DNA from: Arcicella aurantiaca
GTDB taxonomy: Bacteria > Bacteroidota > Bacteroidia > Cytophagales > Spirosomataceae
Reading direction: 5' to 3'
NCBI RefSeq assembly: GCF_003148625.1
Contig: NZ_QGGO01000006.1
Location: forward strand, 62,001 to 126,000
Length of the DNA: 64,000 nucleotides
A program made the translations under genes and the position numbers. The notes under the pieces are model-generated. The model was not told the DNA's origin and searched no databases. It was given only the letters and a program-made list of their open reading frames with translations. This document shows, piece after piece, positions 34,685-43,889 of this stretch (its first letter is position 1; every line of letters begins with the position of its first letter).

Positions 34685-37477
34685 TTAAAGAATTGTCAAT
34701 TTACCTTTTAAGTTCTTGACTTCTCTTATTTGATTATTATAACGTATCGTACAATTAGTTTTTGTTTCGGATTGGATTTCTAAAGCGATTATTTTACCAT
34801 TTTTCCAAGAAAAATCAAGAGAAATTCCACCTCTTGCACAAATTCCTTTAACAGAACCATCTTTCCAATCGGCGGGAATGGCGGGTAAAATTTCAATTTT
34901 ATCGCCTTGACTTTGTATTAACATTTCGGCAATGCCAGATGCTCCTCCAAAATTTCCATCAATTTGAAATGGCGGGTGTGCATCAAATAAGTTTAAATAT
35001 GAACCTCCTGCCCCACTTGCTGGACGAAGCAACATTTTTATCATTTTCAAAGCGTGTTCTCCTTCTAAAAATCTCGCCCAAAAGTTGATTTTCCAAGCTA
35101 AACTCCAACCTGTGCCTTCATCACCACGATAAATTAATGATTGACGAGCGGCTTTCATCATGGTAGAATCTGCCCAATTTATATCATTTCCCGGAAAAAC
35201 ACCCCACAAATGAGAAACATGACGGTGCTTATTTTCGGGGTCGTCTTTGTCTTCCATCCACTCTTGTAATTGCCCATGCTTACCGATTTTGTTCGGGGCA
35301 ATTTGAGCATATTTTTGTTTTAAAGTATCTCGGAGTTCCTTATCAATTCCCAATAATTCGCTGGCATTTATACAACTTTTGAACAATTCACGAATAATTT
35401 GATGATCCATCGTTGGGCCAATAACCAAACCTCCTTGCTCTGGAGAATTGGAGGGTGAACTTACTAAATAACCCGTTTTGGGGTCTTTTACCAAGAAATC
35501 TACAAAAAACAAAGCGGCACTTTTCATGATTGGATAGCCCGTTTTTTGCAAAAATTGCTCATCGTTTGTGTATAAATAATGTTGCCATAAATGCTGACTC
35601 AGCCAAGCACCACCCGTAACCCAAATACCATGATTTGAGGCATTTATCGGAGCAGTTCCACGCCAAATATCTGTGTTATGATGTACAAGCCAACCCCGTG
35701 CATGATAATATTTTTGTGCCGTTTCTTCACCACGTTTAGCCAGTTCTTTAATCATATTAATCATTGGTTGATGCAAAGCCGATAAATTCAACACTTCAGC
35801 ACCCCAATAATTCATTTGAGCATTGATGTTTGTGGTATATTTACTTCCCCAAGGTGGCGAAAGTAAATCATTCCAAATACCTTGTAAATTGGCAGGTTGC
35901 GTGTTTGGTCGTGACGATGAAATCAATAAATAGCGACTATACTGAACATAAAGTGCGGCTAAATTGGGGTCAGATTCTGTTCCAAATTTCTCTAAACGGA
36001 GATTAGTCGGTAAATTTTCATTCGGAGATTTTCCAAATTGAATGGCAAATTTATGATAATACGATTGGTATTCTGCCAGATGATTTTTGAAAACTTGAGG
36101 AAAATTTTTGCCTTTTAATTTAACAATGGTTGCTTGGCATTTAGCGAATGGATTAGCAGACACATCATGATAATTTACAAAATTGGTAGCAGCAGTTAAA
36201 TATAAAGTTGCTTCATCGGCACCTTCTACCGAGATTTTTTCGTTCGTGACTTTTACTTTTCCATTTTTGGTCTGAATCTGTAAAAATGCCTCTCCGTACA
36301 AAGCTCCATTTCTTACTTTTACCGATAAAGAAAGCGTATTTTCGTTAATTTTTTTGGCAATAAAATGTTTATGCGGACTATTCATAATAGCCTCAAAATC
36401 AATACTTTTCAACTTGTCAGCAGATAAATGAATGGCAATTACTTGCTCTGGCTGACTTGCCAAATAGGTTCTTTTGAAATGGATACCTGAAGAAGTAAAG
36501 GAAGTTTCAGAAATTGCCTTTTCTAAATTCAATGAACGTTTATAGTCTGTAAACGCTTTGATTTTGTTAAATCTCAACAATAAATCTCCAAAAGGCTGAT
36601 AATCAGCTTGATATTTACTAACTGCTGGCGGTTCATCATCTTGAATTTTATATTTCCAAAGTCCATTTAAGGTGATTTTTTTCTGTTCGTCTCCCAAAAT
36701 ATAGGCTGAAATGGGTTTGCTTGTGTCTTTATAGCCAGACACGCCCCCTTTATCGGCAAAATTGAGAACTAAAATAGCAATCAGGTTTTTCCCCACTTTT
36801 AACACATTGGCAGGAATGGTATATTTTCTTGGCTCAAAATTATTGGTTGTACCTACTAATTGCCCATTCACATAGGTAAAGTCTTGGTCACGAATTCTAT
36901 TCAAATCTAAAACAACCGATTTTCCAACAAATTCTTGTGGAATGTCAATCGTTGTTCTCAACCAAACAGCTCCGTCCAAACCTTCAAAACCAACAGCTTC
37001 CCAACCTTCATAACTTGGCACTTGCATTGTTTTCCAAGCAGAATCATCAAAATTCTCTAAAACAGGATTTCCTCCTAAATTTTTCAATTGTTGAATTTCT
37101 GACAACCATTTTTCTCTGTCACCTTCTTTGCTTTTCAGTCCTAAAAAATGTTTTTCTGCTAATGCTTCAGCTTCTTTTTGATTACCTTCTTGCAATAATT
37201 GTCGGATTTTAGGTAAATATTTTGCGGCATCGTCACGATTATAATTTCTTGGTTCGCCCGTCCAAAGGGTTTCTTCATTAAACTGTATTCGGTCTTCTTG
37301 AACCCCGCCAAAAATCATTGCACCCAACCTACCATTCCCAATTGGAAGGGCATCAGTCCATTTCTGAGCAGGTTTATCATACCATAATTGATAATTCTGG
37401 GCTTTAACATTTATTGAAAAAACGAAGAAACAAAGAATAAATGTCGAGAAAAAATAAGATGAAAATCTGGTAAGCAT
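34685..37477 (-). CDS. GH95-family alpha-L-fucosidase/alpha-L-galactosidase with inserted jelly-roll
   Basis: The ATG at 37477 is chosen over an upstream TTG, giving 930 residues with signal peptide MLTRFSSYFFSTFILCFFVF. GH95 motifs include WTDALPIGNGRLGAMIFGGV, LQGIWNDLLSPPWGSKYTTN, NAQMNYWGAEVLNL, HHNTDIWRGTAPINAS, HRHVSHLWGVFPGNDI and QIDGNFGGASGIAEML. About 170 residues (roughly 120-290) interrupt the N-terminal domain and resemble a galactose-binding jelly-roll (VWLRTTIDIPQEFVGKSVVL, DFTYVNGQLVGTTNNF). GH95 contains 1,2-alpha-L-fucosidases and the alpha-L-galactosidase of RG-II chain A, so either activity is possible. It converges on the AraC gene and diverges from the LytS kinase. Confidence 0.9.
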   Translation of the reverse strand: MLTRFSSYFFSTFILCFFVFSINVKAQNYQLWYDKPAQKWTDALPIGNGRLGAMIFGGVQEDRIQFNEETLWTGEPRNYNRDDAAKYLPKIRQLLQEGNQKEAEALAEKHFLGLKSKEGDREKWLSEIQQLKNLGGNPVLENFDDSAWKTMQVPSYEGWEAVGFEGLDGAVWLRTTIDIPQEFVGKSVVLDLNRIRDQDFTYVNGQLVGTTNNFEPRKYTIPANVLKVGKNLIAILVLNFADKGGVSGYKDTSKPISAYILGDEQKKITLNGLWKYKIQDDEPPAVSKYQADYQPFGDLLLRFNKIKAFTDYKRSLNLEKAISETSFTSSGIHFKRTYLASQPEQVIAIHLSADKLKSIDFEAIMNSPHKHFIAKKINENTLSLSVKVRNGALYGEAFLQIQTKNGKVKVTNEKISVEGADEATLYLTAATNFVNYHDVSANPFAKCQATIVKLKGKNFPQVFKNHLAEYQSYYHKFAIQFGKSPNENLPTNLRLEKFGTESDPNLAALYVQYSRYLLISSSRPNTQPANLQGIWNDLLSPPWGSKYTTNINAQMNYWGAEVLNLSALHQPMINMIKELAKRGEETAQKYYHARGWLVHHNTDIWRGTAPINASNHGIWVTGGAWLSQHLWQHYLYTNDEQFLQKTGYPIMKSAALFFVDFLVKDPKTGYLVSSPSNSPEQGGLVIGPTMDHQIIRELFKSCINASELLGIDKELRDTLKQKYAQIAPNKIGKHGQLQEWMEDKDDPENKHRHVSHLWGVFPGNDINWADSTMMKAARQSLIYRGDEGTGWSLAWKINFWARFLEGEHALKMIKMLLRPASGAGGSYLNLFDAHPPFQIDGNFGGASGIAEMLIQSQGDKIEILPAIPADWKDGSVKGICARGGISLDFSWKNGKIIALEIQSETKTNCTIRYNNQIREVKNLKGKLTIL

Positions 37478-37640
37478 ATTGTTTAGTTTTAGGTTCAATT
37501 GGTATTTTAGCTAAAAGCAATTTTCTTCAAAAATCTATTGGATAATACAATAAAACACAACACTAACTTTAGCACTTTCCTATTTTAAATTCAAACAAAA
37601 ATTACGTTTCACATCCAATTTTTGCCATATCACTTAGTTT

Positions 37641-37674
37641 TTTGTCGGATGATTCTTCAAAAAGAATACATTTG
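37641..37674 (+). promoter_or_regulatory. candidate promoter for the LytS/LytTR operon
   Basis: TTTG (37641-37644) and TACATTTG (37667-37674, a perfect TAnnTTTG) are separated by 22 bp, close to the spacing of Bacteroidota -33/-7 promoters. The start would be about 20 bp before the kinase ATG at 37698. Confidence 0.45.
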
Positions 37675-37697
37675 GGATATTTTCTCCATTTTTGCCG

Positions 37698-38687
37698 ATG
37701 TCAAAAAATCCAACTATCCGAAAATTTGTTTGGGGCGTATCATTTTTGGTCGCTCTTTTCGTCAATTTTCCAATAATCATCATTAACTTACCATTCCTAA
37801 AACAGTCATACACAACTGTATTGGACATTGTTTTTCAAGTTGTTACCTGTTTTATTTATTCCATTTTTGCTATTCATTTTACTTACAAAAATATTCGGAA
37901 TAAGGTCAATAAAACCCAACAAATTACATTTGGTTTTTTGCTCTTTGTTGCCTTTGTAACTTCGCTATCGCTAATCAATATTTTCGTTGTTGGACTGCCT
38001 CCAAAAATGATTCCCACGGTGATGATGCGAGGATTTCTCATTGCGGGAATTGCCTATTTTTTCAGTAGATTTTTAATTGAAACCGATAAGAAAAATGAAG
38101 CATTATTAGAAATTGAGCAATTGAAACACGAGAACCTACTAAATCAACTAAACTCGCTCAAAAACCAACTAAATCCGCATTTTCTATTTAATTCTTTAAA
38201 TACACTCAGTTGGCTAATTAATGAAGATAAAGAACGAAGTCAATTATACTTACAGAAATTATCTCAGGTTTTGAGGTATTCGTTGAGTATGCAAGAACAG
38301 CCGTTGGTTTTTCTCAAAGAGGAATTAACATTGATGGAAAATTATATTTTTTTGTTGGAAATGAGATTTGGGAAAAACCTCAACATTGAAAAAAAGATAT
38401 GTGAAAGTGAAAAGTTTAAAATTCCACCTCATTCGTTACAATTATTGATTGAAAATGCCATCAAGCACAATATTGTTTCTTCGGCAAAGCCTTTGACCAT
38501 ACATATTGAGGTTCGAGAAAAAGAAAAAGTTATACAAATTAGCAACACCATAAACTTGAAATTGAACTCAGACGGGACAGGTATTGGCTTGGCAAACTTG
38601 AGTGAAAGATTCAAGATTTTGGTTGGAAAAGAGATTGAAATTTCTCAAAACGAAAAATTTACCGTGATTTTACCCTTAATATCATGA
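37698..38687 (+). CDS. LytS-type sensor histidine kinase (His_kinase family)
   Basis: The ATG at 37698 gives 329 residues; an upstream TTG at 37692 is less likely. Four hydrophobic segments fill residues about 10-135 (WGVSFLVALFVNFPIIIINL, TFGFLLFVAFVTSLSLINIF, among others). A coiled linker and the His_kinase motif NPHFLFNSLNTLSW follow, whose histidine is the phosphorylation site. The ATPase domain has HSLQLLIENAIKHN and DGTGIGLANLSERF. There is no periplasmic sensor domain, so sensing must be by the membrane helices. The stop overlaps the response regulator start by 4 bp, so the two form one two-component system. The stimulus is unknown. Confidence 0.92.
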   Translation: MSKNPTIRKFVWGVSFLVALFVNFPIIIINLPFLKQSYTTVLDIVFQVVTCFIYSIFAIHFTYKNIRNKVNKTQQITFGFLLFVAFVTSLSLINIFVVGLPPKMIPTVMMRGFLIAGIAYFFSRFLIETDKKNEALLEIEQLKHENLLNQLNSLKNQLNPHFLFNSLNTLSWLINEDKERSQLYLQKLSQVLRYSLSMQEQPLVFLKEELTLMENYIFLLEMRFGKNLNIEKKICESEKFKIPPHSLQLLIENAIKHNIVSSAKPLTIHIEVREKEKVIQISNTINLKLNSDGTGIGLANLSERFKILVGKEIEISQNEKFTVILPLIS

Positions 38688-39442
38688 AAATAGTCATTGT
38701 TGAAGATGAACCAGCGGCAGCAAGCCAATTAAAGTTTTTACTAAATCAACTAAAAATTGAACATGAAATTTTAGCGACCATTGAAAGTGTTGCAGACGGC
38801 ATTTCGTGGTTTTCGGAACATGAAAATCCTGATTTAATATTTTCAGATATTCAATTGGCAGATGGCATTTCCTTTGAAATTTATGAACAAATTGAGCTAA
38901 AATCTGCCATAATCTTCACAACTGCTTTTGATGAATTTGCCATTCGTGCCTTCAAACTCAATAGCATTGATTATTTATTGAAACCGATTGATTTGGCGTC
39001 TTTGCGTTTTGCCATAGAAAAATTTAATAATCAGCAATTAATGAAGGAGGAATTATTGAATTCACTCATTAAGCAACGAGCTTTTTCTGTTAAAAACTAC
39101 CGCAAAAGTTTTTTAGTAAAGTTTAGAGATAAATTATTGCCCATTAAAAGTGAAGATTTTGCTTTTTTTTATATTGAAAACAGTTTGGTATATGGACAAG
39201 TTTTTGACGGAAGAAAGTTTATTTTAGATTTCAAACTTGATGATATAGAAACACAACTCGACCCAGTGGATTTTACCAGAGCGAATCGACAATATATCGT
39301 TTCAAGAAATAGCATTTCAGAACTTGTTTCTTACATCAATAGTCGTTTACAAGTAAAAACAAATCCTAAAGCCCCATCGGATATTATTGTTAGTAAAGAA
39401 AAAGTTACCTTGTTTAAAAAGTGGTTTGAGAATATAGTTTAA
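38684..39442 (+). CDS. LytTR-family response regulator
   Basis: The 252-residue protein has a receiver domain at 1-115 (MKIVIVEDEPAAASQLKFLL, phospho-acceptor Asp in LIFSDIQLADG at about 53, conserved Lys in DYLLKPID). A C-terminal LytTR DNA-binding domain covers about 145-250 (FLVKFRDKLLPIKSEDFAFF, FTRANRQYIVSRNSISELVS). LytTR proteins bind paired direct repeats upstream of target promoters. It is translationally coupled to the LytS-type kinase. Target genes cannot be identified; the DUF3500 and HupE-like genes downstream lie in the same direction and are reasonable candidates. Confidence 0.93.
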   Translation: MKIVIVEDEPAAASQLKFLLNQLKIEHEILATIESVADGISWFSEHENPDLIFSDIQLADGISFEIYEQIELKSAIIFTTAFDEFAIRAFKLNSIDYLLKPIDLASLRFAIEKFNNQQLMKEELLNSLIKQRAFSVKNYRKSFLVKFRDKLLPIKSEDFAFFYIENSLVYGQVFDGRKFILDFKLDDIETQLDPVDFTRANRQYIVSRNSISELVSYINSRLQVKTNPKAPSDIIVSKEKVTLFKKWFENIV

Positions 39443-39614
39443 ACAGTGTATTCATTCTCATAATCCATTAAAATGTTGTTTTTAAATTCGATTTTAGACG
39501 CTTCACTTCCTATTTTTTCCGTTTCACTTTGAAATTTGGCATTTTCAATTAACACACAATCCAATATTGGTGTATTCTCAGTAAATCATTCAAAATTTTT
39601 AAACTATCAAATAT

Positions 39615-41012
39615 ATGAATCTTAAAACTTCATTAATTAGTGCGTTAACGCTTACTTTCATTCTAATTTTCGGATGTAAGAATAATGACGTAACCACCAC
39701 AACATCATCCGCTACGGTAACTGCATTAACTTGTTCGTCGGCTACGTTTTCCGCAACTGCCACGGCTGGAACTGCTTACACAGGAACAGCATCTGTACCA
39801 TACACAGGCGGAAACGGAGGAGCATATTCAACAGGAACGGCAGTGACTTCGGCAGGTGTAACAGGATTAACGGCAACTTTATCGGCAGGAACATTGGCAA
39901 CTGGTGCAGGGTCGGCAGTTTTTGCCATTACGGGTACTCCTGCATCAAGCGGAACGGCAACTTTTGCCATTACTTTAGGCGGACAGTCTTGTACTTTATC
40001 GCTAACGGTAGTTGCTTCGGGTTCAACAGGCGGTGGAACAACATCGGGTTCGGCATGGTCGGTTGATACAGATATTGACAATATCGTAAAAATGGCAGAA
40101 GCATTTAAAACATCTTTAACTTCTACCCAAGTGACTGCCTTACAGTATTCTTACACAAAAGCCCAAGCTCAAAAATGGTCAAACTTGCCAGAAGGTTTAT
40201 ATCGTGGTCGTGTTGGTTTACAAACAAGCACATTTTCTACGACTCAATGGACGGCATTTTACAATCTAATGAAAGCCGCTACAAGTACCATTACCAATGA
40301 AGGAAATGCTGAATACGTTGGAATTTTAGCAGCAGACGATTATTTGAATACAATTGGTGGCGGTTCAGACTATGGTTCTGGCAATTATTATGTTGCTTTT
40401 ATCGGTACTCCAAGTACAACAGGCTTGTGGTGTTTACAAATTGGCGGGCATCACGGAACAATTATTCATACCTATAATGGCGGAAAAATGACAGGAGGCA
40501 CTCCTTCATTCCGTTCGACTGAACCTTTCCCTTCATTTACGTTGAAAGGGGTAAATTATAATCCAATTCAACAAGAACACGTGGCTTTAGCAGCTATGTT
40601 AACAGGATTGGGAAGTGCTGAACTTACAACGGCAAAACGTAGCTCTGCACAAAATGATTTGATTGCAGGGCCACAAAAAGACAGTAGTTTCCCAACGACA
40701 AAAACAGGGGTAAAAGTTGGTAATTTGACCCAAGCACAAAAAGATTTAGTGTTGGCTGCCATAAAAACTTATACAGACGATTTGGACGATAAAGCTGCGG
40801 CGGCAATTTATGCAAAATACAAAGCAGATATTGACAATACCTATATTTCGTATTATGGAACAACTGCTTTGGCAACATCAGGAGATTATGTGCTGATTGA
40901 TGGACCAAATGTATGGATTGAATTTTCAATGCAAGGTGGAATTATTGTCAGAAATGCAAATCATCCACACTCTGTTTGGAGAGATAGATTGGCAGATTAT
41001 GGTGCTAATTAA
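39615..41012 (+). CDS. DUF3500 lipoprotein with N-terminal Ig-like glycine/threonine-rich module
   Basis: The 465-residue protein has a lipoprotein signal ending FILIFGC (cysteine at 21). Residues 30-140 form one Gly/Thr/Ala-rich module (GTASVPYTGGNGGAYSTGTA, LTATLSAGTLATGAGSAVFA) of a type usually found as tandem copies in large Bacteroidota surface proteins; here a single copy acts as a stalk. Residues about 150-465 are DUF3500 (IGGHHGTIIHTYNGGKMTGG, HPHSVWRDRLADYG), a family without proven activity but with conserved histidines that could bind metal. The coding DNA for the stalk is visibly more GC-rich than its surroundings. It follows the two-component system by 172 bp and is ended by an intrinsic terminator. 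Confidence 0.85.
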   Translation: MNLKTSLISALTLTFILIFGCKNNDVTTTTSSATVTALTCSSATFSATATAGTAYTGTASVPYTGGNGGAYSTGTAVTSAGVTGLTATLSAGTLATGAGSAVFAITGTPASSGTATFAITLGGQSCTLSLTVVASGSTGGGTTSGSAWSVDTDIDNIVKMAEAFKTSLTSTQVTALQYSYTKAQAQKWSNLPEGLYRGRVGLQTSTFSTTQWTAFYNLMKAATSTITNEGNAEYVGILAADDYLNTIGGGSDYGSGNYYVAFIGTPSTTGLWCLQIGGHHGTIIHTYNGGKMTGGTPSFRSTEPFPSFTLKGVNYNPIQQEHVALAAMLTGLGSAELTTAKRSSAQNDLIAGPQKDSSFPTTKTGVKVGNLTQAQKDLVLAAIKTYTDDLDDKAAAAIYAKYKADIDNTYISYYGTTALATSGDYVLIDGPNVWIEFSMQGGIIVRNANHPHSVWRDRLADYGAN

Positions 41013-41046
41013 TTGTCTTTTTAACAGGTATTTTTCTCAAAATTTG

Positions 41047-41078
41047 AATATTGGCAACTTTTAGGAGTTGCCAATATT
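41047..41078 (+). terminator. intrinsic terminator after the DUF3500 gene
   Basis: A perfect 13-bp stem (AATATTGGCAACT with AGTTGCCAATATT) surrounds a 6-base loop and is followed by ATTTTCTTT. It lies 35 bp after the DUF3500 stop and separates it from the HupE-like gene. Confidence 0.8.
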
Positions 41079-41097
41079 ATTTTCTTTAAACTCAACA

Positions 41098-42303
41098 ATG
41101 AAATATATCAAACTGATTTTTGGACTATTAATCATTTTATGTTTAGCCAATAATAACGGTTTTTCGCATCCGATGCCTAATTCTGTGGTAGTGCTGAATA
41201 TTCATGAAAAAAATATTTCTGGAGAAATTCAAATACCACTTAGTGAGCTTCAAACCGCTATCGGAATGGGTGTAAATGATAATTCCCAAAACTTAATTGG
41301 AAGATTGGGTGATACTTTACGGGCGTATTTGTTAAAACATATTCGTCCAAAATCGTTTGATGGAAAGCCTTGGACTACACAACTTGGTGAAATGACGGTT
41401 TTAGAAATTAAAAGCAAATTAACAGGTGATTATAAAGAGCTTGTTGTTGAGTTTACCATGTCACCACCACAATTTTATGATTTACGAAACTTTTATTTTG
41501 ACTACGATGCCGTTTTACATCAAGTAGCGAGCCATAAAATTTTAATTTCAATCAAACAAGATTGGCAACAAGGAATTGTGAGTGAGGATTCAACCTTTCA
41601 AGATGTTGGCGTAATTTCATTAGATGTTCCAACGGGAAAAATCTTTCCTTTTCAGATTAGTTTGCAACAAGGAAGTGCTTGGAAAGGATTTAAAAATATG
41701 GTTAGTTTGGGCATTAGACACATTGTGGACGGAACAGACCACATTCTTTTTCTTTTGACTTTGCTTTTGCCAGCCATGCTTTTGGTGGAAGATAAACAAT
41801 GGGGGAGATTTAGTGGGAATAAATCAAGCCTTTTGAATTTACTAAAAATTGTAACGGCTTTTACAATTGGGCATTCGCTGACTTTATTTTTGGGGACAAT
41901 TCAATGGTTAAGTTTTCCGAGCAAACCTATCGAAATATTAATAGCAATTACCATTTTAATTTCTGCATTTCACGCCTTCCGTCCGATTTATCCCAAAAAA
42001 GAAATTCTCATTGCTGGTGGTTTTGGTTTAATTCACGGTTTGGCATTTGCTGAAACTCTTACCAATTTACAATTATCTACTAAACAAATGATTTTGAGCA
42101 TTTTTGGTTTTAATATTGGCATAGAATTGATGCAATTATTTATCATTTTATTGGTTTTTCCTATCTTAATTGTTTTGTCTAAAACCCCTTATTACAAGTT
42201 ATTCAGACAAGTGGGAGCAATTATGATGATAATTTTTGCCTTAGCATGGATGGTTGAAAGAATCCAAGAGAAACCCAATTTTATTACGCAGATGATAAAT
42301 TGA
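41098..42303 (+). CDS. HupE/UreJ-family membrane protein
   Basis: The ATG at 41098 gives 401 residues with a signal segment ending at NNNGFSHPMPNSVVVLN. Residues about 25-195 are a periplasmic domain. About six membrane helices follow, with the family's conserved histidine motifs: SLGIRHIVDGTDHILFLLTL, TIGHSLTLFLGT, AFHAFRPIYPKKE and GLIHGLAFAETL. HupE/UreJ relatives are implicated in nickel or cobalt entry, and histidine/aspartate pairs of this kind are thought to bind the metal. Whether this long variant with a periplasmic domain transports metal is not shown. It lies after the DUF3500 terminator and before a palindrome, so it is probably transcribed on its own. Confidence 0.85.
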   Translation: MKYIKLIFGLLIILCLANNNGFSHPMPNSVVVLNIHEKNISGEIQIPLSELQTAIGMGVNDNSQNLIGRLGDTLRAYLLKHIRPKSFDGKPWTTQLGEMTVLEIKSKLTGDYKELVVEFTMSPPQFYDLRNFYFDYDAVLHQVASHKILISIKQDWQQGIVSEDSTFQDVGVISLDVPTGKIFPFQISLQQGSAWKGFKNMVSLGIRHIVDGTDHILFLLTLLLPAMLLVEDKQWGRFSGNKSSLLNLLKIVTAFTIGHSLTLFLGTIQWLSFPSKPIEILIAITILISAFHAFRPIYPKKEILIAGGFGLIHGLAFAETLTNLQLSTKQMILSIFGFNIGIELMQLFIILLVFPILIVLSKTPYYKLFRQVGAIMMIIFALAWMVERIQEKPNFITQMIN

Positions 42304-42338
42304 AAAAGTATTAAGTACAGTGTTTATTAAGTTCTTTC

Positions 42339-42385
42339 AACTTCCCGAAACAATATCCATTGCGGGTTTTAACTTTCGGGAAGTT
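42339..42385. repeat. CTTCCCGAAAG-type palindrome, copy 4
   Basis: AACTTCCCGAAA (42339-42350) pairs perfectly with TTTCGGGAAGTT (42374-42385). The downstream flank GTTCCTCCAATCAAAGG and the tail AACTTATTAAACAGTGT resemble flanks of other copies. It lies between the convergent HupE-like and YjdM-like genes, where it can terminate both. Confidence 0.85.
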
Positions 42386-42467
42386 CCTCCAATCAAAGGT
42401 TTTAGGATAAAAATTATTCAGAAAACTTATTAAACAGTGTAAGTGTACTTAATACTCTCTTCTAAAA

Positions 42468-42818
42468 TTAAGCTTTTCTAACAAATTCAGATTTCAAGCC
42501 CATTGCTCCAAATCCATCAATTTTGCAATCAATATTATGGTCGCCGTCAGTTAAACGAATATTTTTCACTTTTGTTCCTGCTTTTACAGGCTTTGGAGCT
42601 CCTTTTACAGGTAAATCCTTGATTACGACCACAGTATCGCCATCTTTCAATTCATTTCCGTTTGAATCTAATACTTTCAAATCTGTGCTTTCGTTCTCTG
42701 AATCAGTTGTTACCTCATCTGGATTCCATTCGTGGAAACACTCAGGGCAAATTAATAGATTATCACTTGGATACGTATATTCACAATTACATTTAGGGCA
42801 TGGTGGAAATTCTGACAT
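42468..42818 (-). CDS. yjdM: YjdM/PhnA-type zinc-ribbon protein
   Basis: The 116-residue protein starts with a zinc ribbon of two CxxC pairs (CPKC at about 7-10, CPEC at about 24-27) and ends with the compact beta domain of the family ([35 protein letters not shown]). It is the normal full length for YjdM, a small cytosolic protein formerly called PhnA. The old link to phosphonoacetate hydrolysis is not supported by this domain and its function is unknown. A perfect TAnnTTTG box about 100 bp upstream suggests its own promoter. It is unrelated to its neighbours in any visible way. Confidence 0.92.
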   Translation of the reverse strand: MSEFPPCPKCNCEYTYPSDNLLICPECFHEWNPDEVTTDSENESTDLKVLDSNGNELKDGDTVVVIKDLPVKGAPKPVKAGTKVKNIRLTDGDHNIDCKIDGFGAMGLKSEFVRKA

Positions 42819-42915
42819 TTTTTGGTTTTTTTAAAGACTAAATAATAGCAACTTTAAAACGGCTAAGCAGTTAAATACCGTTTTGGGAAGCAAAAATGAA
42901 ACACTCAAATTCGCA

Positions 42916-42923
42916 CAAAAGTA
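42916..42923 (-). promoter_or_regulatory. candidate -7 box for the yjdM gene
   Basis: On the minus strand it reads TACTTTTG, matching TAnnTTTG. A TTTG lies 14 bp further upstream, closer than the usual -33 spacing. The leader would be about 90 bases. Confidence 0.35.
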
Positions 42924-42975
42924 AAAAGATTTTTAGACAAAATCCTTATGGAGATTTTCAGAATTGCTTGTTTGT

Positions 42976-43878
42976 CTATTTCCTATCAAACCTCCGAAAC
43001 TCATTTGGAGACATTCCTACGTATTTCTTAAACAGTTTTGCAAAGTAATTAGGATACTCAAATTTAAGCAAAAATGATATTTCTGAAACCGAATACGAAG
43101 TATGTAAAAGGTATTTTTGAGCTTCGCTAATGAGGTTTTGATGTACCAATTCAATGGCAGATTTTCCAGAAACAGCTTTACAAATTCTATTCAAATGTAC
43201 AGGCGTGATGTTCAATTCATCAGCAAATGCTGGAATACTTTTAGGGTATTCGGCATTTTTAATATTTTGCTGAAATTTTCTAAAATGAGTCATCATCGCC
43301 GAACCGCTTTGTTCAGCTTCTTCATGTTTGGTAAGTCGATGCAAGCAGATAAAAAATTGCGTAATACACGACCGTAACATCAAAAATCTTTCAGCATAGT
43401 CATTAAACAATTCATCTTCAATATTTTTTAAAACGTTTAACAGTTTTTCAAAAGGGAATACTTCGTCAAAATGACTCAAAATTCTTATTTGCTCAAACGT
43501 TTTCCAAATCAGACTTGATGTTTTAAAAATATCCTCAATGATGCTATCTGATAATGTTAAAATACACCCATCAATATCAGGAGAATAAACAAGTCCATGT
43601 AATAAAGTAGGGGGAATCAAAATCACACAAGGAGCTTCGATTAGATGTTTTTGTATTTCATCTTGAAAAGTTAAAGAGCCTTTTTTAATGATAAATACTT
43701 GAAATAAATGAGAATGGATATGTGGTTTTATATTCCAGTCGAAGGATTGGCTTCGAGTAGCGATTAATTCTAAAAATACATATTCAGCAGAATATTTACC
43801 TTGTGTATCTCCGTAAAGCCCATCGAAATTGATTACATTTTTTGGGGATTGCATATCAAATGTTTGATTTTTATCCAT
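42976..43878 (-). CDS. AraC-family regulator divergent from the tannase cluster
   Basis: The 300-residue protein has an N-terminal cupin (FDWNIKPHIHSHLFQVFIIK, residues 39-58, and CVILIPPTLLHGLVYSP). A C-terminal AraC helix-turn-helix covers about 200-300 (ELNITPVHLNRICKAVSGKS, and the signature FEYPNYFAKLFKKYVGMSPN). Architecture and length match PobR-like activators that respond to aromatic acids such as hydroxybenzoates. It starts 87 bp from the tannase ATG on the other strand, the classic position of a pathway activator. Gallate is the natural candidate effector, but that is inference from position. It is cytosolic. Confidence 0.9.
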   Translation of the reverse strand: MDKNQTFDMQSPKNVINFDGLYGDTQGKYSAEYVFLELIATRSQSFDWNIKPHIHSHLFQVFIIKKGSLTFQDEIQKHLIEAPCVILIPPTLLHGLVYSPDIDGCILTLSDSIIEDIFKTSSLIWKTFEQIRILSHFDEVFPFEKLLNVLKNIEDELFNDYAERFLMLRSCITQFFICLHRLTKHEEAEQSGSAMMTHFRKFQQNIKNAEYPKSIPAFADELNITPVHLNRICKAVSGKSAIELVHQNLISEAQKYLLHTSYSVSEISFLLKFEYPNYFAKLFKKYVGMSPNEFRRFDRK

Positions 43879-43889
43879 AAAAGTAAAAA

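Noticed and set aside
39731-40066. Overlapping ORFs on both strands within the DUF3500 gene
   Set aside because: They are frame shadows of the GC-rich Gly/Thr module; the DUF3500 frame has the lipoprotein signal and family motifs.
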